Source: Streptomyces aquilus (GTDB lineage: Bacteria > Actinomycetota > Actinomycetes > Streptomycetales > Streptomycetaceae). Taken from it: a stretch of 64,000 nt of DNA. This document shows, piece by piece, positions 25,536 through 32,474 of this stretch. The stretch's first letter is position 1. Every line of letters starts with the position of its first letter. A program made the translations under genes and the position numbers. The notes below the pieces were generated by a model. It worked only from the letters and a program-made list of their open reading frames with translations. It was not told the DNA's origin and ran no database searches. The stretch covers positions 2,480,001-2,544,000 of the forward strand of contig NZ_CP034463.1 of NCBI RefSeq assembly GCF_003955715.1, read 5' to 3'.

Positions 25536-26465
25536 ATGACTGTGACCGTGCGCGAGCTCCGCGCCGACGCCCGAGCCGACCTGGAGGCCTATGTCCGGGT
25601 CCGTGACCTGGCCCTCCCGTTCATGCTGTACTCCCCGGACTCCCTCGCCTACGACCTGACCCACATGCATCCCGACGCCCACTACCGCCCCCTCGTCGCG
25701 GAGGAGGACGGCGAGGTGATCGGCACCGCGCAGGTCGGCCTCGTGTACGACAGCCCGGAGCCCGGCCAGGGCTACGTCAACGTGTACGTGCATCCGGAGC
25801 GGACCGGCCGCGGTGCCGGCACGCTGCTGGTGAACGCCGCCGAGGAGCATCTCGCCGCGCTCGGCGTGAGCCGGCTGTACGCGTGGGTGCTGGACGCACC
25901 GGCCAACCGCGCCTTCGCCGAACGCCGCGGCTACCGGGCGAGCCGCTCCGCGCACTTCCTCCTCCTGGACCTCGCGAACGGCACCCTGCCCCCGCTCGAG
26001 ACCCCGCCGCCGGGCGTGGAACTGCGCACGGGCGCCGACTTCGAGGCCGACCCGCGCCCCCTCTTCGAGCTGGACGCGGCGACCGTGGCCGACGAACCGA
26101 GCGACGTCGACAACGAGTTCACCGACTACGAGGCCTGGCTGCGGGAGACCTGGCACCACCCCCTGATCAACCACGAGCTGACCACGGTCGCCGTCGTCGA
26201 CGGCCGGCCCGCCGCCTTCAGCCTGGCCCGCACCGACGGACGCTCCCGCTACGGCACCGTCATGACCGGCACGGCCCGTGACTTCCGTGGCCGGGGCCTG
26301 GCCAAGCTCGCCAAGAACGACTCCCTGCACCGCGCCCGCGCCGCGGGGTTCACGGAGGCCGTCACCGGCAACGACGCGGGCAACGGCCCGATGATCGCGA
26401 TCAACAAGTGGTTCGGGTACGAGACGGCGGCGACGGAGGTGCGGTATGTCCGGGAACTCGGCTGA
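25536..26465 (+). CDS. Two-domain GNAT N-acetyltransferase
   Basis: A 309-residue protein with two GNAT folds. The first has the acetyl-CoA loop YVHPERTGRGAGTLLVNAAE; the second has VMTGTARDFRGRGLAKLAKN. This tandem layout occurs in mycothiol-synthase-like and antibiotic N-acetyltransferases; the specific substrate cannot be told. ATG 25536 has no ribosome site, and a -10-like TAGCGT lies 9 bases upstream, so the mRNA may be leaderless. Its last 20 bases overlap the DUF402 gene. Confidence 0.85.
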   Translation: MTVTVRELRADARADLEAYVRVRDLALPFMLYSPDSLAYDLTHMHPDAHYRPLVAEEDGEVIGTAQVGLVYDSPEPGQGYVNVYVHPERTGRGAGTLLVNAAEEHLAALGVSRLYAWVLDAPANRAFAERRGYRASRSAHFLLLDLANGTLPPLETPPPGVELRTGADFEADPRPLFELDAATVADEPSDVDNEFTDYEAWLRETWHHPLINHELTTVAVVDGRPAAFSLARTDGRSRYGTVMTGTARDFRGRGLAKLAKNDSLHRARAAGFTEAVTGNDAGNGPMIAINKWFGYETAATEVRYVRELG

Positions 26466-26949
26466 GCGGGCGGGCGAGTTGGAGGTCGTCCTGGTCAAGG
26501 CGGGCCGGACGAAGATCCGTTACCGGAGCGAGCTCCTGCTGGACGACGGCAACCACGTCGCCGTCCGCGCGCCCTGGGCGGGCGAGGGCGTCCGTGACTT
26601 CGGCTTCGTCCGCTTCGAGCCCGGGGACGTGTTCACGGAGCACTACTGGCGGGACCGCTGGTACGCCGTGAAGGAGGTCCGCGCCGGCGACGGCACGCTC
26701 AAGGGCTGGTACTGCGACGTGACCCGCCCGGCCGTGCGCGACGGCGCCGAACTGGTCGTGGAGGACCTCGACCTCGACCTGTGGCGCTCCGCCGACGGCA
26801 CGGAGGTACTGCGCCTGGACGAGGACGAGTTCGCCGAGAGCGGTCTCGCCGAACGGGACCCCGAGGGGGCGACGGCCGCGGTGGCCGCCCTCGACGAACT
26901 GGAGAAGCAGGCCCGCGCCGAGGGAGGCCTCACCGCGCTGCTCGCCTAA
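26446..26949 (+). CDS. DUF402 family protein
   Basis: A 167-residue protein of the DUF402/FomD-like beta-barrel group, some of which hydrolyse nucleoside phosphates. Family features include FEPGDVFTEHYWRDRWYAVK, GWYCDVTRPAVRDG and VVEDLDLDLWRSADG, with acidic residues expected to bind metal. The ATG at 26446 lies inside the end of the GNAT gene (20-base overlap), so the two are co-expressed. It overlaps the convergent methyltransferase gene by 4 bases. Phosphatase activity is a family-level guess. Confidence 0.85.
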   Translation: MSGNSAERAGELEVVLVKAGRTKIRYRSELLLDDGNHVAVRAPWAGEGVRDFGFVRFEPGDVFTEHYWRDRWYAVKEVRAGDGTLKGWYCDVTRPAVRDGAELVVEDLDLDLWRSADGTEVLRLDEDEFAESGLAERDPEGATAAVAALDELEKQARAEGGLTALLA

Positions 26950-27572
26950 GCCGCCGTAGCCACCACCACGTACCGCTCGTCCTCCACCGCCCTCCCCCAC
27001 AGCGCCGGATCGTCGGACAGCGGCTCCACCCGCACCTGTCCGGCGAGCGGCTCGACGAGGGCGGTGAGGCGGGCGGCGGGTATGCCGACCGGGCTGACCG
27101 TGCCCCAGACGCCCTCGACGAGGACCAGTCGGCCGCCGGGGCGCAGCAGCTGCCGCCAGTGGCGCAGGGCGCGGCCGGGGTCGGGCAGCGCCCACAGCAC
27201 GTGCCGTACGAGGACGACGTCGAAGCGCTGCTCCCCCACCGGCGGTGTCGCCGCGTCACCGACGAGGAACGCGGCGTCACGGCCCGCGAGTTTCGCGCGG
27301 GCGAGGTCCACCATCGCCGGGGCGCTGTCGACTCCGGTGACGCGGTGTCCCTGTTCGGCCGCGAGGAGCGACAGGCTGCCGGTGCCGCAGCCGAGGTCGA
27401 GTACGTCACAGGCACGGCCCGGCAGCCAGGAGCGCAGCCGCTCGGCCCAGGCGGCCCGCACGCGCGGGTCGCGCAGGCCGTGGTCGGGTTCCTGGTCGAA
27501 GGAAGCGGCCTGCGCATTCCAATCCACCCCATCCGCACCCGCGTCGACTTCGAATCCCTTGTGATCGGTCAT
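26946..27572 (-). CDS. Class I SAM-dependent methyltransferase
   Basis: A 208-residue protein with the Rossmann methyltransferase motifs: motif I VLDLGCGTGSLSLLAAEQG, the acidic end of strand 2 VTGVDSAP, motif II VGDAATPP, motif III FDVVLVRHVLWALPDPGRAL and LLRPGGRLVLVE. This resembles the UbiE/MenG or small-molecule group. I chose ATG 27572 (MTDHKGF); a start at 27602 is possible. The ribosome site is weak. The gene lies between convergent DUF402 and a divergent short ORF, so its substrate has no contextual clue. Confidence 0.88.
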   Translation of the reverse strand: MTDHKGFEVDAGADGVDWNAQAASFDQEPDHGLRDPRVRAAWAERLRSWLPGRACDVLDLGCGTGSLSLLAAEQGHRVTGVDSAPAMVDLARAKLAGRDAAFLVGDAATPPVGEQRFDVVLVRHVLWALPDPGRALRHWRQLLRPGGRLVLVEGVWGTVSPVGIPAARLTALVEPLAGQVRVEPLSDDPALWGRAVEDERYVVVATAA

Positions 27573-27745
27573 GGTCACCAGACTGGCACCCGCCACTGAC
27601 AATCAGACGGCACTGGAAGCCGGCTCGAAAGTCAGTCGAAATCGTGATGACCGCCACTGACAGATCGCCGTCGATGAGTAACTCTCCCCGAAAGGGTCTA
27701 CCTCCGTGAGAACGCGGAACTCGGTAGGCCTTGAAGGAGGCAGCC

Positions 27746-27880
27746 ATGCGCCGTACAACCGTGCAGAAGCCCCTGAAGAGGACGGACGCCCGCCGGATCC
27801 GCGAGGAGGCCGAAGAGCGCCCCGCAGGACGTCCGGAGGTGCGAAAGGACATCGCACGCACCTGGTGGCCGGACGGCTGA
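27746..27880 (+). CDS. 44-residue basic small protein
   Basis: A short gene with a strong ribosome site (AAGGAGG, 5 bases before ATG). The product starts MRRTTVQKPLKRTDARRIRE, continues with an acidic then basic helix and ends in RTWWPDG. Codon use follows the streptomycete GC pattern. The alternating Arg/Glu segment suggests a single amphipathic helix. I do not recognise a characterised family. It is convergent with the GNAT gene, 8 bases apart, and has its own upstream region of about 170 bases. Confidence 0.6.
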   Translation: MRRTTVQKPLKRTDARRIREEAEERPAGRPEVRKDIARTWWPDG

Positions 27881-27888
27881 CGGCAGCC

Positions 27889-28338
27889 TCAGCCCAGTCG
27901 CTTGCGGTAGTGGATGCGGTCATACGGCCCATCCACTCTCCGTTCCACGACCTCGTAGCCGTACTTCGGATAGATCTTCTGGTTCTCCCACATCAACGCG
28001 TTCGTGTAGAGCCTGACCTCGGGCAGGCCGAGCGCACGCGCGTGTGCGTCCACGAACCGCAGCAGCCGTCCCCCCACGCCCGTGCCCTGGGCGTCGGGGT
28101 GGACGGCGATGTTGTCGAGGTGGAGATGGTCCGGGTGCTCCTCGACGACCACCAGGCCGGTCACGGGATCGCCCGTGACGTACACGCGCCCCGCCGCCAC
28201 GGCCGCGGCGTGGTCCCGCTCCATGGGCTGCGGCACCACACCGATGCGCTCGATGTAGTGGTGGTAGGCGGCATCGGTCACGGCCTTCACACTCGGCACG
28301 TCGGCCGGGCCGGCGAGCCGAATCTCCTCGTTCGTCAT
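27889..28338 (-). CDS. GNAT family N-acetyltransferase
   Basis: A single-domain acetyltransferase of 149 residues. Motif A is intact: LDNIAVHPDAQGTGVGGRLL gives the Q/RxxGxG/A loop that holds acetyl-CoA pyrophosphate, followed by the motif B region LYTNALMWENQKIYPKYGYE. The N-terminal acceptor region includes AAYHHYIERIGVVPQPM. Proteins of this type acetylate small amines or protein N-termini. It stands alone on the minus strand, converging with the small 44-residue gene and divergent from the LPMO gene. Confidence 0.9.
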   Translation of the reverse strand: MTNEEIRLAGPADVPSVKAVTDAAYHHYIERIGVVPQPMERDHAAAVAAGRVYVTGDPVTGLVVVEEHPDHLHLDNIAVHPDAQGTGVGGRLLRFVDAHARALGLPEVRLYTNALMWENQKIYPKYGYEVVERRVDGPYDRIHYRKRLG

Positions 28339-28478
28339 GCGCGCACGCTACCTACCTGATCTCAGTCTCAGCAGTCCCTTAAGCGGGCCATAAAGATCGT
28401 TCCCGACCGCCCCGAGCGGGCGATTTCACGGTTTCTTGGATCCGGCACCCGTCAGCACCGCTTCCGAGGAGTTCCGCC

Positions 28479-29489
28479 ATGCCCGCACGCCGTACGGCCG
28501 CCACCGCCGCCGCCCTCGGCCTGGCCCCGCTCGCCCTCACCGCGCTCGCCGCGGCGCCCGCGTCGGCGCACGGCACGCTGGGCGATCCGGTCAGCCGGGT
28601 CGCCCAGTGCTACGCGGAGGGCCCCGAGAACCCGAAGTCGGCCGCCTGCAAGGCGGCGGTCGCGGCTGGGGGTACCCCCTCTGGGGGAGGCACGCAGGCG
28701 CTCTACGACTGGAACGGCGTCCGCGTCGGCGACGCGAACGGACGGCACCAGGCGCTGATCCCGGACGGCAAGCTGTGCAGCGCGAACGCCGACGAGTTCA
28801 AGGGCCTCGACCTGGCCCGCGCGGACTGGCCGGCGACGAGCGTGCGCAGTGGGTCGTACACCTTCAAGTACCGCGTGACGGCCCCGCACAAGGGCACTTT
28901 CAAGGTGTACCTGACCAAGGAGGGCTACGACCCGACGCGGCCGCTCGCCTGGGACGACCTGGATCTGGCGAACCCGGTGGCGACGGCCACCGACCCGGTC
29001 GCGACGAACGGCTACTACACGTTCTCCGGCACCCTCCCCAAGCGCTCCGGCGCGCAGTTGCTGTACGCGGTCTGGCAGCGCTCGGACAGCCCGGAGGCGT
29101 TCTACTCCTGCTCGGACGTGACGTACGGCGGCAGCAGCAGCAGCGGTGGTTCCGGTGCGGGAAGCACCGAGTCGCCCGCTCCCAGCGCCTCCGCCCCGTC
29201 CGAGGAGCAGATCGAGGAGGGCGCGGACAAGTCGACGGTCGAGCACGGCGGGCACGGCGACCAGGACGCGTCCACGTCGGCCGAGCCGGCCACGGCACCG
29301 GCCCCGGAGTCGGCCCCGGTCACCGACGTGAAGGCGGCCGGCGCCGCCCAGGACCTCGCCGAGACGGGCGGCGACAGCAGCACGGCGTACGTCGCGATGG
29401 GCGGCGCGGCCGTCCTCGCGGCCGGCGCGGCGATCCTCTTCGGATCGGTGCGGCGGCGCGCGGTGAGCGGCGGCCGAGACGGCCGCTAG
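28479..29489 (+). CDS. Cell-wall-anchored lytic polysaccharide monooxygenase (AA10)
   Basis: A 336-residue secreted copper enzyme that oxidatively cleaves chitin or cellulose. A signal peptide ends in PASA, exposing His1 of HGTLGDPVSR, half of the copper histidine brace; the second His is in GRHQAL. Cys residues (VAQCYAEG, SAACKAAV, KLCSANA, FYSCSDV) suggest disulfides. After a Ser/Thr/Glu-rich linker the C-terminus has LAETG, a membrane span (AYVAMGGAAVLAAGAAILFG) and an Arg tail, a class-E sortase sorting signal. A palindromic repeat at 28666-28690 adds residues such as TPSGGG in the domain. ATG follows CCGCC without a strong ribosome site. Confidence 0.92.
   Translation: MPARRTAATAAALGLAPLALTALAAAPASAHGTLGDPVSRVAQCYAEGPENPKSAACKAAVAAGGTPSGGGTQALYDWNGVRVGDANGRHQALIPDGKLCSANADEFKGLDLARADWPATSVRSGSYTFKYRVTAPHKGTFKVYLTKEGYDPTRPLAWDDLDLANPVATATDPVATNGYYTFSGTLPKRSGAQLLYAVWQRSDSPEAFYSCSDVTYGGSSSSGGSGAGSTESPAPSASAPSEEQIEEGADKSTVEHGGHGDQDASTSAEPATAPAPESAPVTDVKAAGAAQDLAETGGDSSTAYVAMGGAAVLAAGAAILFGSVRRRAVSGGRDGR
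28666..28690. repeat. Streptomycete-type palindromic repeat inside the LPMO gene
   Basis: The stretch CTGGGGGTACCCCCT followed by CTGGGGGAGG contains the perfect palindrome GGGGGTACCCCC and a third G-run that can also pair with the C-run. It resembles short palindromes common between genes in streptomycetes (from memory). Here it is read in frame as part of AAGGTPSGGGT. Confidence 0.65.
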
Positions 29490-29496
29490 CCACGGA

Positions 29497-29539
29497 GGTC
29501 GGGGTCTGTCCGGCGGCTCAGGTCGGACAGACCCCGACC
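29497..29539. terminator. Bidirectional terminator between LPMO and lipase
   Basis: A perfect 16-bp stem (GGTCGGGGTCTGTCCG and complement) with an 11-base loop. It starts 8 bases after the LPMO stop and ends 4 bases before the lipase stop, so it can end both convergent transcripts. Confidence 0.85.
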
Positions 29540-29542
29540 GTG

Positions 29543-30403
29543 TCAGCCGAGGACCGAGGCGCAGGTCGTCGGCGTGGCGTGGGCCGGGTCGAGCGCGTTG
29601 GCCACCTCGTGGAAGGCGATCAGGCTGAACAGGCCGATCGCCACGTGCTCCGAGAGGTCGAGCGGGCACAGGTCCTGGAGGACGACGTTGCGGACGCCGG
29701 TGCCGCTCAGGAACTGGCTCCGGTACGGGGTGACGACCTCGTCGTACTTGGTGGCGAGGACCGTGTACGTGACGCCGGGGACGGTGTCGCCGCCCTCGTT
29801 GAGCTTGGTGAGGAAGGGTGATCCGGCGACCTGGTCGGCGAGGCCGGGGGTGTTGGCGGAGAGCAGGTCGGCGGCGCCGGGGAAGTACGGCAGCAGCTGG
29901 GTGAGGCCGTTGAGGGTGGTGCCGTGGTTGTCGGGCGCGATGCCGACGAGGGCGTTCACCTTGGCGGCTCCGCCGAGGAACCTGAGGTAGTAGCGGGGCA
30001 TCATGCCGCCCTGCGAGTGGCCGACGACGTCGGTCTCGGCGGCGCCGGTCGCGGCGAGGACCTTGTCGACGAAGGCGGCGAGCTGTTCGGCCGACTTGTC
30101 GATGGGGCCGAGGCCGTTGAAGACGGGGACGCCGGGGAGCTGTCCGTAGTCGAGGGAGTAGACGCAGTAGTCCCGGTTCTTCAGGTAGGTCGCGAGGCCG
30201 AGCCAGTTGTCGACGGAGTTGCCGAGGGTGCCGTGCACCAGGACGACCGGGCGGGGGTGGGTGCTGGAGGGCTTGCAGGAGTAGTCGTTCCAGCCGGAGT
30301 GGGGAGCGTCGGCGGCGCGGGCGGTGGTGGCGGGGACGACGGCGACCGCGGCGGTCAGCAGCAGCGCGGTCAGGGGTCTGAGCAGTCTTTTCCAGGGCAG
30401 CAT
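29543..30403 (-). CDS. Secreted lipase (alpha/beta hydrolase, lipase class 2)
   Basis: A 286-residue exported triacylglycerol lipase/esterase. The signal peptide (LLRPLTALLLTAAVAVVPAT) ends near ARAADAP. The core has the oxyanion loop PVVLVHGTLGNSVDNW, the nucleophile elbow VVGHSQGGMMPRYYLRF, the acid region in VLATKYDEVVTPY and the catalytic His in DLSEHVAI. Four Cys can form two disulfides. ATG 30403 follows AAGGAGA at 7 bases. It converges with the wall-anchored LPMO and a palindrome lies 49 bases upstream. Motifs and length are standard for the Streptomyces lipase 2 group. Confidence 0.92.
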   Translation of the reverse strand: MLPWKRLLRPLTALLLTAAVAVVPATTARAADAPHSGWNDYSCKPSSTHPRPVVLVHGTLGNSVDNWLGLATYLKNRDYCVYSLDYGQLPGVPVFNGLGPIDKSAEQLAAFVDKVLAATGAAETDVVGHSQGGMMPRYYLRFLGGAAKVNALVGIAPDNHGTTLNGLTQLLPYFPGAADLLSANTPGLADQVAGSPFLTKLNEGGDTVPGVTYTVLATKYDEVVTPYRSQFLSGTGVRNVVLQDLCPLDLSEHVAIGLFSLIAFHEVANALDPAHATPTTCASVLG

Positions 30404-30451
30404 CGGGTGATCTCCTTGCGGCTCAAGGGAGTTGCGACGGCTTTACGCCCT

Positions 30452-30465
30452 GTGATCCGGATCAC
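30452..30465. promoter_or_regulatory. 14-bp palindrome upstream of the lipase gene
   Basis: GTGATCCGGATCAC is a perfect palindrome centred about 55 bases before the lipase ATG, a position usual for an operator. No adjacent regulator obviously matches it. Confidence 0.35.
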
Positions 30466-30575
30466 GAGGATGCTGTTCATTCGTCAAGTTACGGACGGGT
30501 AGTGGAAGTGTGAAGTTACGCGTCAGTAAAAACTTCCAGTGCTAGCCAAAGACGAGCGGGGCTGTAGATGAACCG

Positions 30576-31019
30576 TCACCAGGCGGGCCTGATCGGACCA
30601 TAGGGCGCGATGCGCGCCAATTGATCACGCAACGCCCGCACTTCACTCTCACCGAGCAGTTCGACCCACGGCCGGACGGCATCCGCGGCGGCCTCCTCGG
30701 CGGCCCGTGTGCACGCCCACCCCCGCTCGGTCAGCACCACGAGCCGGGCCCGCGCATCGCCCGGATGCGGCTTCCGTTCCGCATACCCCTTGCGCACCAG
30801 CTCGTCGACGAGCTGGCTGGCGGCCTGCTTGGTCACCCCGAGATGCCCGGCGAGCTCGGTGGCCGTGGCGCCGCCCGCGGAGAGCCGGGTGAAGGCGAAC
30901 CCGTAGGCGGGCCGTGCGTCGAATCCCCGTGCGACGACACCGTCGTTGATGCGCTGGGTCAGTTCGCCCGCGGCGGCGAGCAGGACGGCGGTCAGGGCGA
31001 GGGCTTCGGAGTTCTGCAC
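30576..31019 (-). CDS. MarR family transcriptional regulator
   Basis: A 147-residue winged-helix repressor. The DNA-binding core shows FTRLSAGGATATELAGHLGV and TKQAASQLVDELVRKGYAER followed by the wing HPGDARARLVVLTERG; flanking helices form the dimer and ligand domain. Start GTG 31019 has no ribosome site and may be translated leaderless. It is divergent from a cupin gene, and two near-identical palindromes fill the region between them, so it probably represses both. The C-terminus ends GPIRPAW. The ligand is unknown. Confidence 0.9.
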   Translation of the reverse strand: MQNSEALALTAVLLAAAGELTQRINDGVVARGFDARPAYGFAFTRLSAGGATATELAGHLGVTKQAASQLVDELVRKGYAERKPHPGDARARLVVLTERGWACTRAAEEAAADAVRPWVELLGESEVRALRDQLARIAPYGPIRPAW

Positions 31020-31047
31020 GGATGCATTGAAACACCCTTGACGAAGT

Positions 31048-31064
31048 GGTCAAGCAGCTTGACC
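31048..31064. promoter_or_regulatory. MarR operator O1
   Basis: GGTCAAGC-A-GCTTGACC is a perfect 17-bp inverted repeat between marR and the cupin gene. It would cover a -35-like TTGACC on the minus strand placed for a leaderless marR transcript. Confidence 0.65.
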
Positions 31065-31076
31065 ATAGAGCCATAT

Positions 31077-31093
31077 AGTCAAGCTGCTTGACC
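31077..31093. promoter_or_regulatory. MarR operator O2
   Basis: AGTCAAGC-T-GCTTGACC has 7 of 8 matching arms and lies 29 bases centre-to-centre from O1, close to three helical turns. It overlaps a -10-like TATAGT (31074-31079) suited to the cupin gene. Confidence 0.65.
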
Positions 31094-31112
31094 ATCTCTC
31101 CCGGGGGTACCC

Positions 31113-31487
31113 ATGCCAGTCATCCACCCGTCCGAAGCCGTCACCCACGAGATCCACGGCGCCCGTTTCGTCTCGTTCGCCACTCCCCTCAGCGGCAGCA
31201 AGGAGCTGTGCGCCTGGCGCGGGGAGATCCCGGCGGGGACCAAGGCCCCGGCGCACACGGTGAACCGCGAGGAGATCCTCCACCTCCTCGCCGGCGAGCT
31301 GCTGATCACCCTCGACGGCGACACCCACCGCGTCACCGCGGGCGACACCGTGATCGTCAACCCGGGCGCGACCCTGAGCGTCGAGAACCCGACCGACGGG
31401 ACCGCCGTCACCTGGGTCACCACGTCCATCGGCCTGTCGGCGGAGCTGGCCGACGGCACGGTCATCACTCCGCCGTGGGCCAACTGA
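31113..31487 (+). CDS. Cupin domain protein
   Basis: A 124-residue single-domain beta-barrel (cupin_2). The first cupin motif is degenerate (APAHTVNREEILHLLAGELL) with one His and two Glu as possible metal ligands; the second is GDTVIVNPGATLSVENPTDG, lacking the usual His. It may bind a small molecule or act as an oxygenase or isomerase. The divergent MarR gene and two operators suggest that it is induced by the MarR ligand. The ATG follows GGGGGTACCC. The function is not otherwise clear. Confidence 0.85.
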   Translation: MPVIHPSEAVTHEIHGARFVSFATPLSGSKELCAWRGEIPAGTKAPAHTVNREEILHLLAGELLITLDGDTHRVTAGDTVIVNPGATLSVENPTDGTAVTWVTTSIGLSAELADGTVITPPWAN

Positions 31488-31505
31488 CCATCCCCGCAAA
31501 GGGAG

Positions 31506-32474
31506 TTACGCCGCCAGCGTCCCCGGCATCACCGCGTGCGGGCCGAACTTGGCCCGCACACGGTCCGCGACCTCCTCGATGCGGCGGAGCTTGTCGTCGG
31601 TGGGGTCGAAGGTGAGCTGGTGGGAGGCCTGTTCGGCGGGGCCGAGAGCCTCGGCGCGCAGGGACATCACCCGGACCCGGGCCCGCTGGAGGCCGAGCGC
31701 CTCGTACATCTCGTAGGCCGTCCTGGTCAGCGCGGCCGAGTGGGCGGTCGGTTCCTTCAGGGTGCGGGTACGGGTCGTCGAGGAGCGGTCGGCGTAGCGC
31801 ACGGTGAGGGTGAGGGCGCCGCAGACCTTGTCCAGGGCGCGGAGCCGGGCGCCCAGTTCGCCGGCGGCGGAGAGCAGGGCGCGGCGGTGCCGGTCGGGGT
31901 CCAGCTCGTCGCGGGTGAAGGGCCGTTCGGTGGCAAGTGAGCGGGAGACCCCGTTCGGGACGACCCGGCCGCGGTCGACGCCGCTCGCCTTCTCGTGCAG
32001 TTCGCGGCCCGCCTTCGCGCCGACCAGGCGCTGGAGCGTGGACAGGGGGGCGGCGGCGACCCGGCCGAGGGTGTCGAGGCCGTACTCGCACAGGGTGCGG
32101 GCGGTGGCCGTGCCGACGCCGGGGAGCGCGGCCACCGGCTTCTCGGCGAGGAAGTCCGCGACCTCCTCCTCGGTCACCGCGCGGGTCACCCCGGGCCGGG
32201 CGTCGCGCAGTGCCATGCGGGCCAGCATCGGGCCGGGACCGGCGCCGATCAGACAGTCGACGCCGTGGAGGGCGAGGGCGCGGACCCGGATCACCGAGGC
32301 CAGTTCGACGGCGTCACGCCCGAAGTACCGTTCGGCGCCCCGCAGATCGGCCAGCGCCCGGTCCGGTGGCAGCGCCTCCACGACGGGCGTGAAGTCCTCG
32401 AGCAGGCCGAGCAGCCCCGGCAGGGCCGCCTCGCGCGCCGGCGGCAGCTGGAAACGTACGCAGAGGATGGTCAT
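31506..32474 (-). CDS. Y-family DNA polymerase-like protein, ImuB-type
   Basis: A 322-residue protein with the Y-family layout: palm/fingers, thumb with helix-hairpin-helix (VAALPGVGTATARTLCEYGL) and little-finger region. The catalytic site looks altered: the usual DxD near the N-terminus is replaced by MTILCVRFQ and the second acidic pair by ALADLRGAERYF, as in ImuB adaptors that no longer polymerise. It overlaps the stop of the dnaE2-type gene by ATGA and has GGGGAGTGCGGG before its ATG. It probably recruits the DnaE2 polymerase for mutagenic bypass. No imuA-like gene follows in this window. Confidence 0.87.
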   Translation of the reverse strand: MTILCVRFQLPPAREAALPGLLGLLEDFTPVVEALPPDRALADLRGAERYFGRDAVELASVIRVRALALHGVDCLIGAGPGPMLARMALRDARPGVTRAVTEEEVADFLAEKPVAALPGVGTATARTLCEYGLDTLGRVAAAPLSTLQRLVGAKAGRELHEKASGVDRGRVVPNGVSRSLATERPFTRDELDPDRHRRALLSAAGELGARLRALDKVCGALTLTVRYADRSSTTRTRTLKEPTAHSAALTRTAYEMYEALGLQRARVRVMSLRAEALGPAEQASHQLTFDPTDDKLRRIEEVADRVRAKFGPHAVMPGTLAA

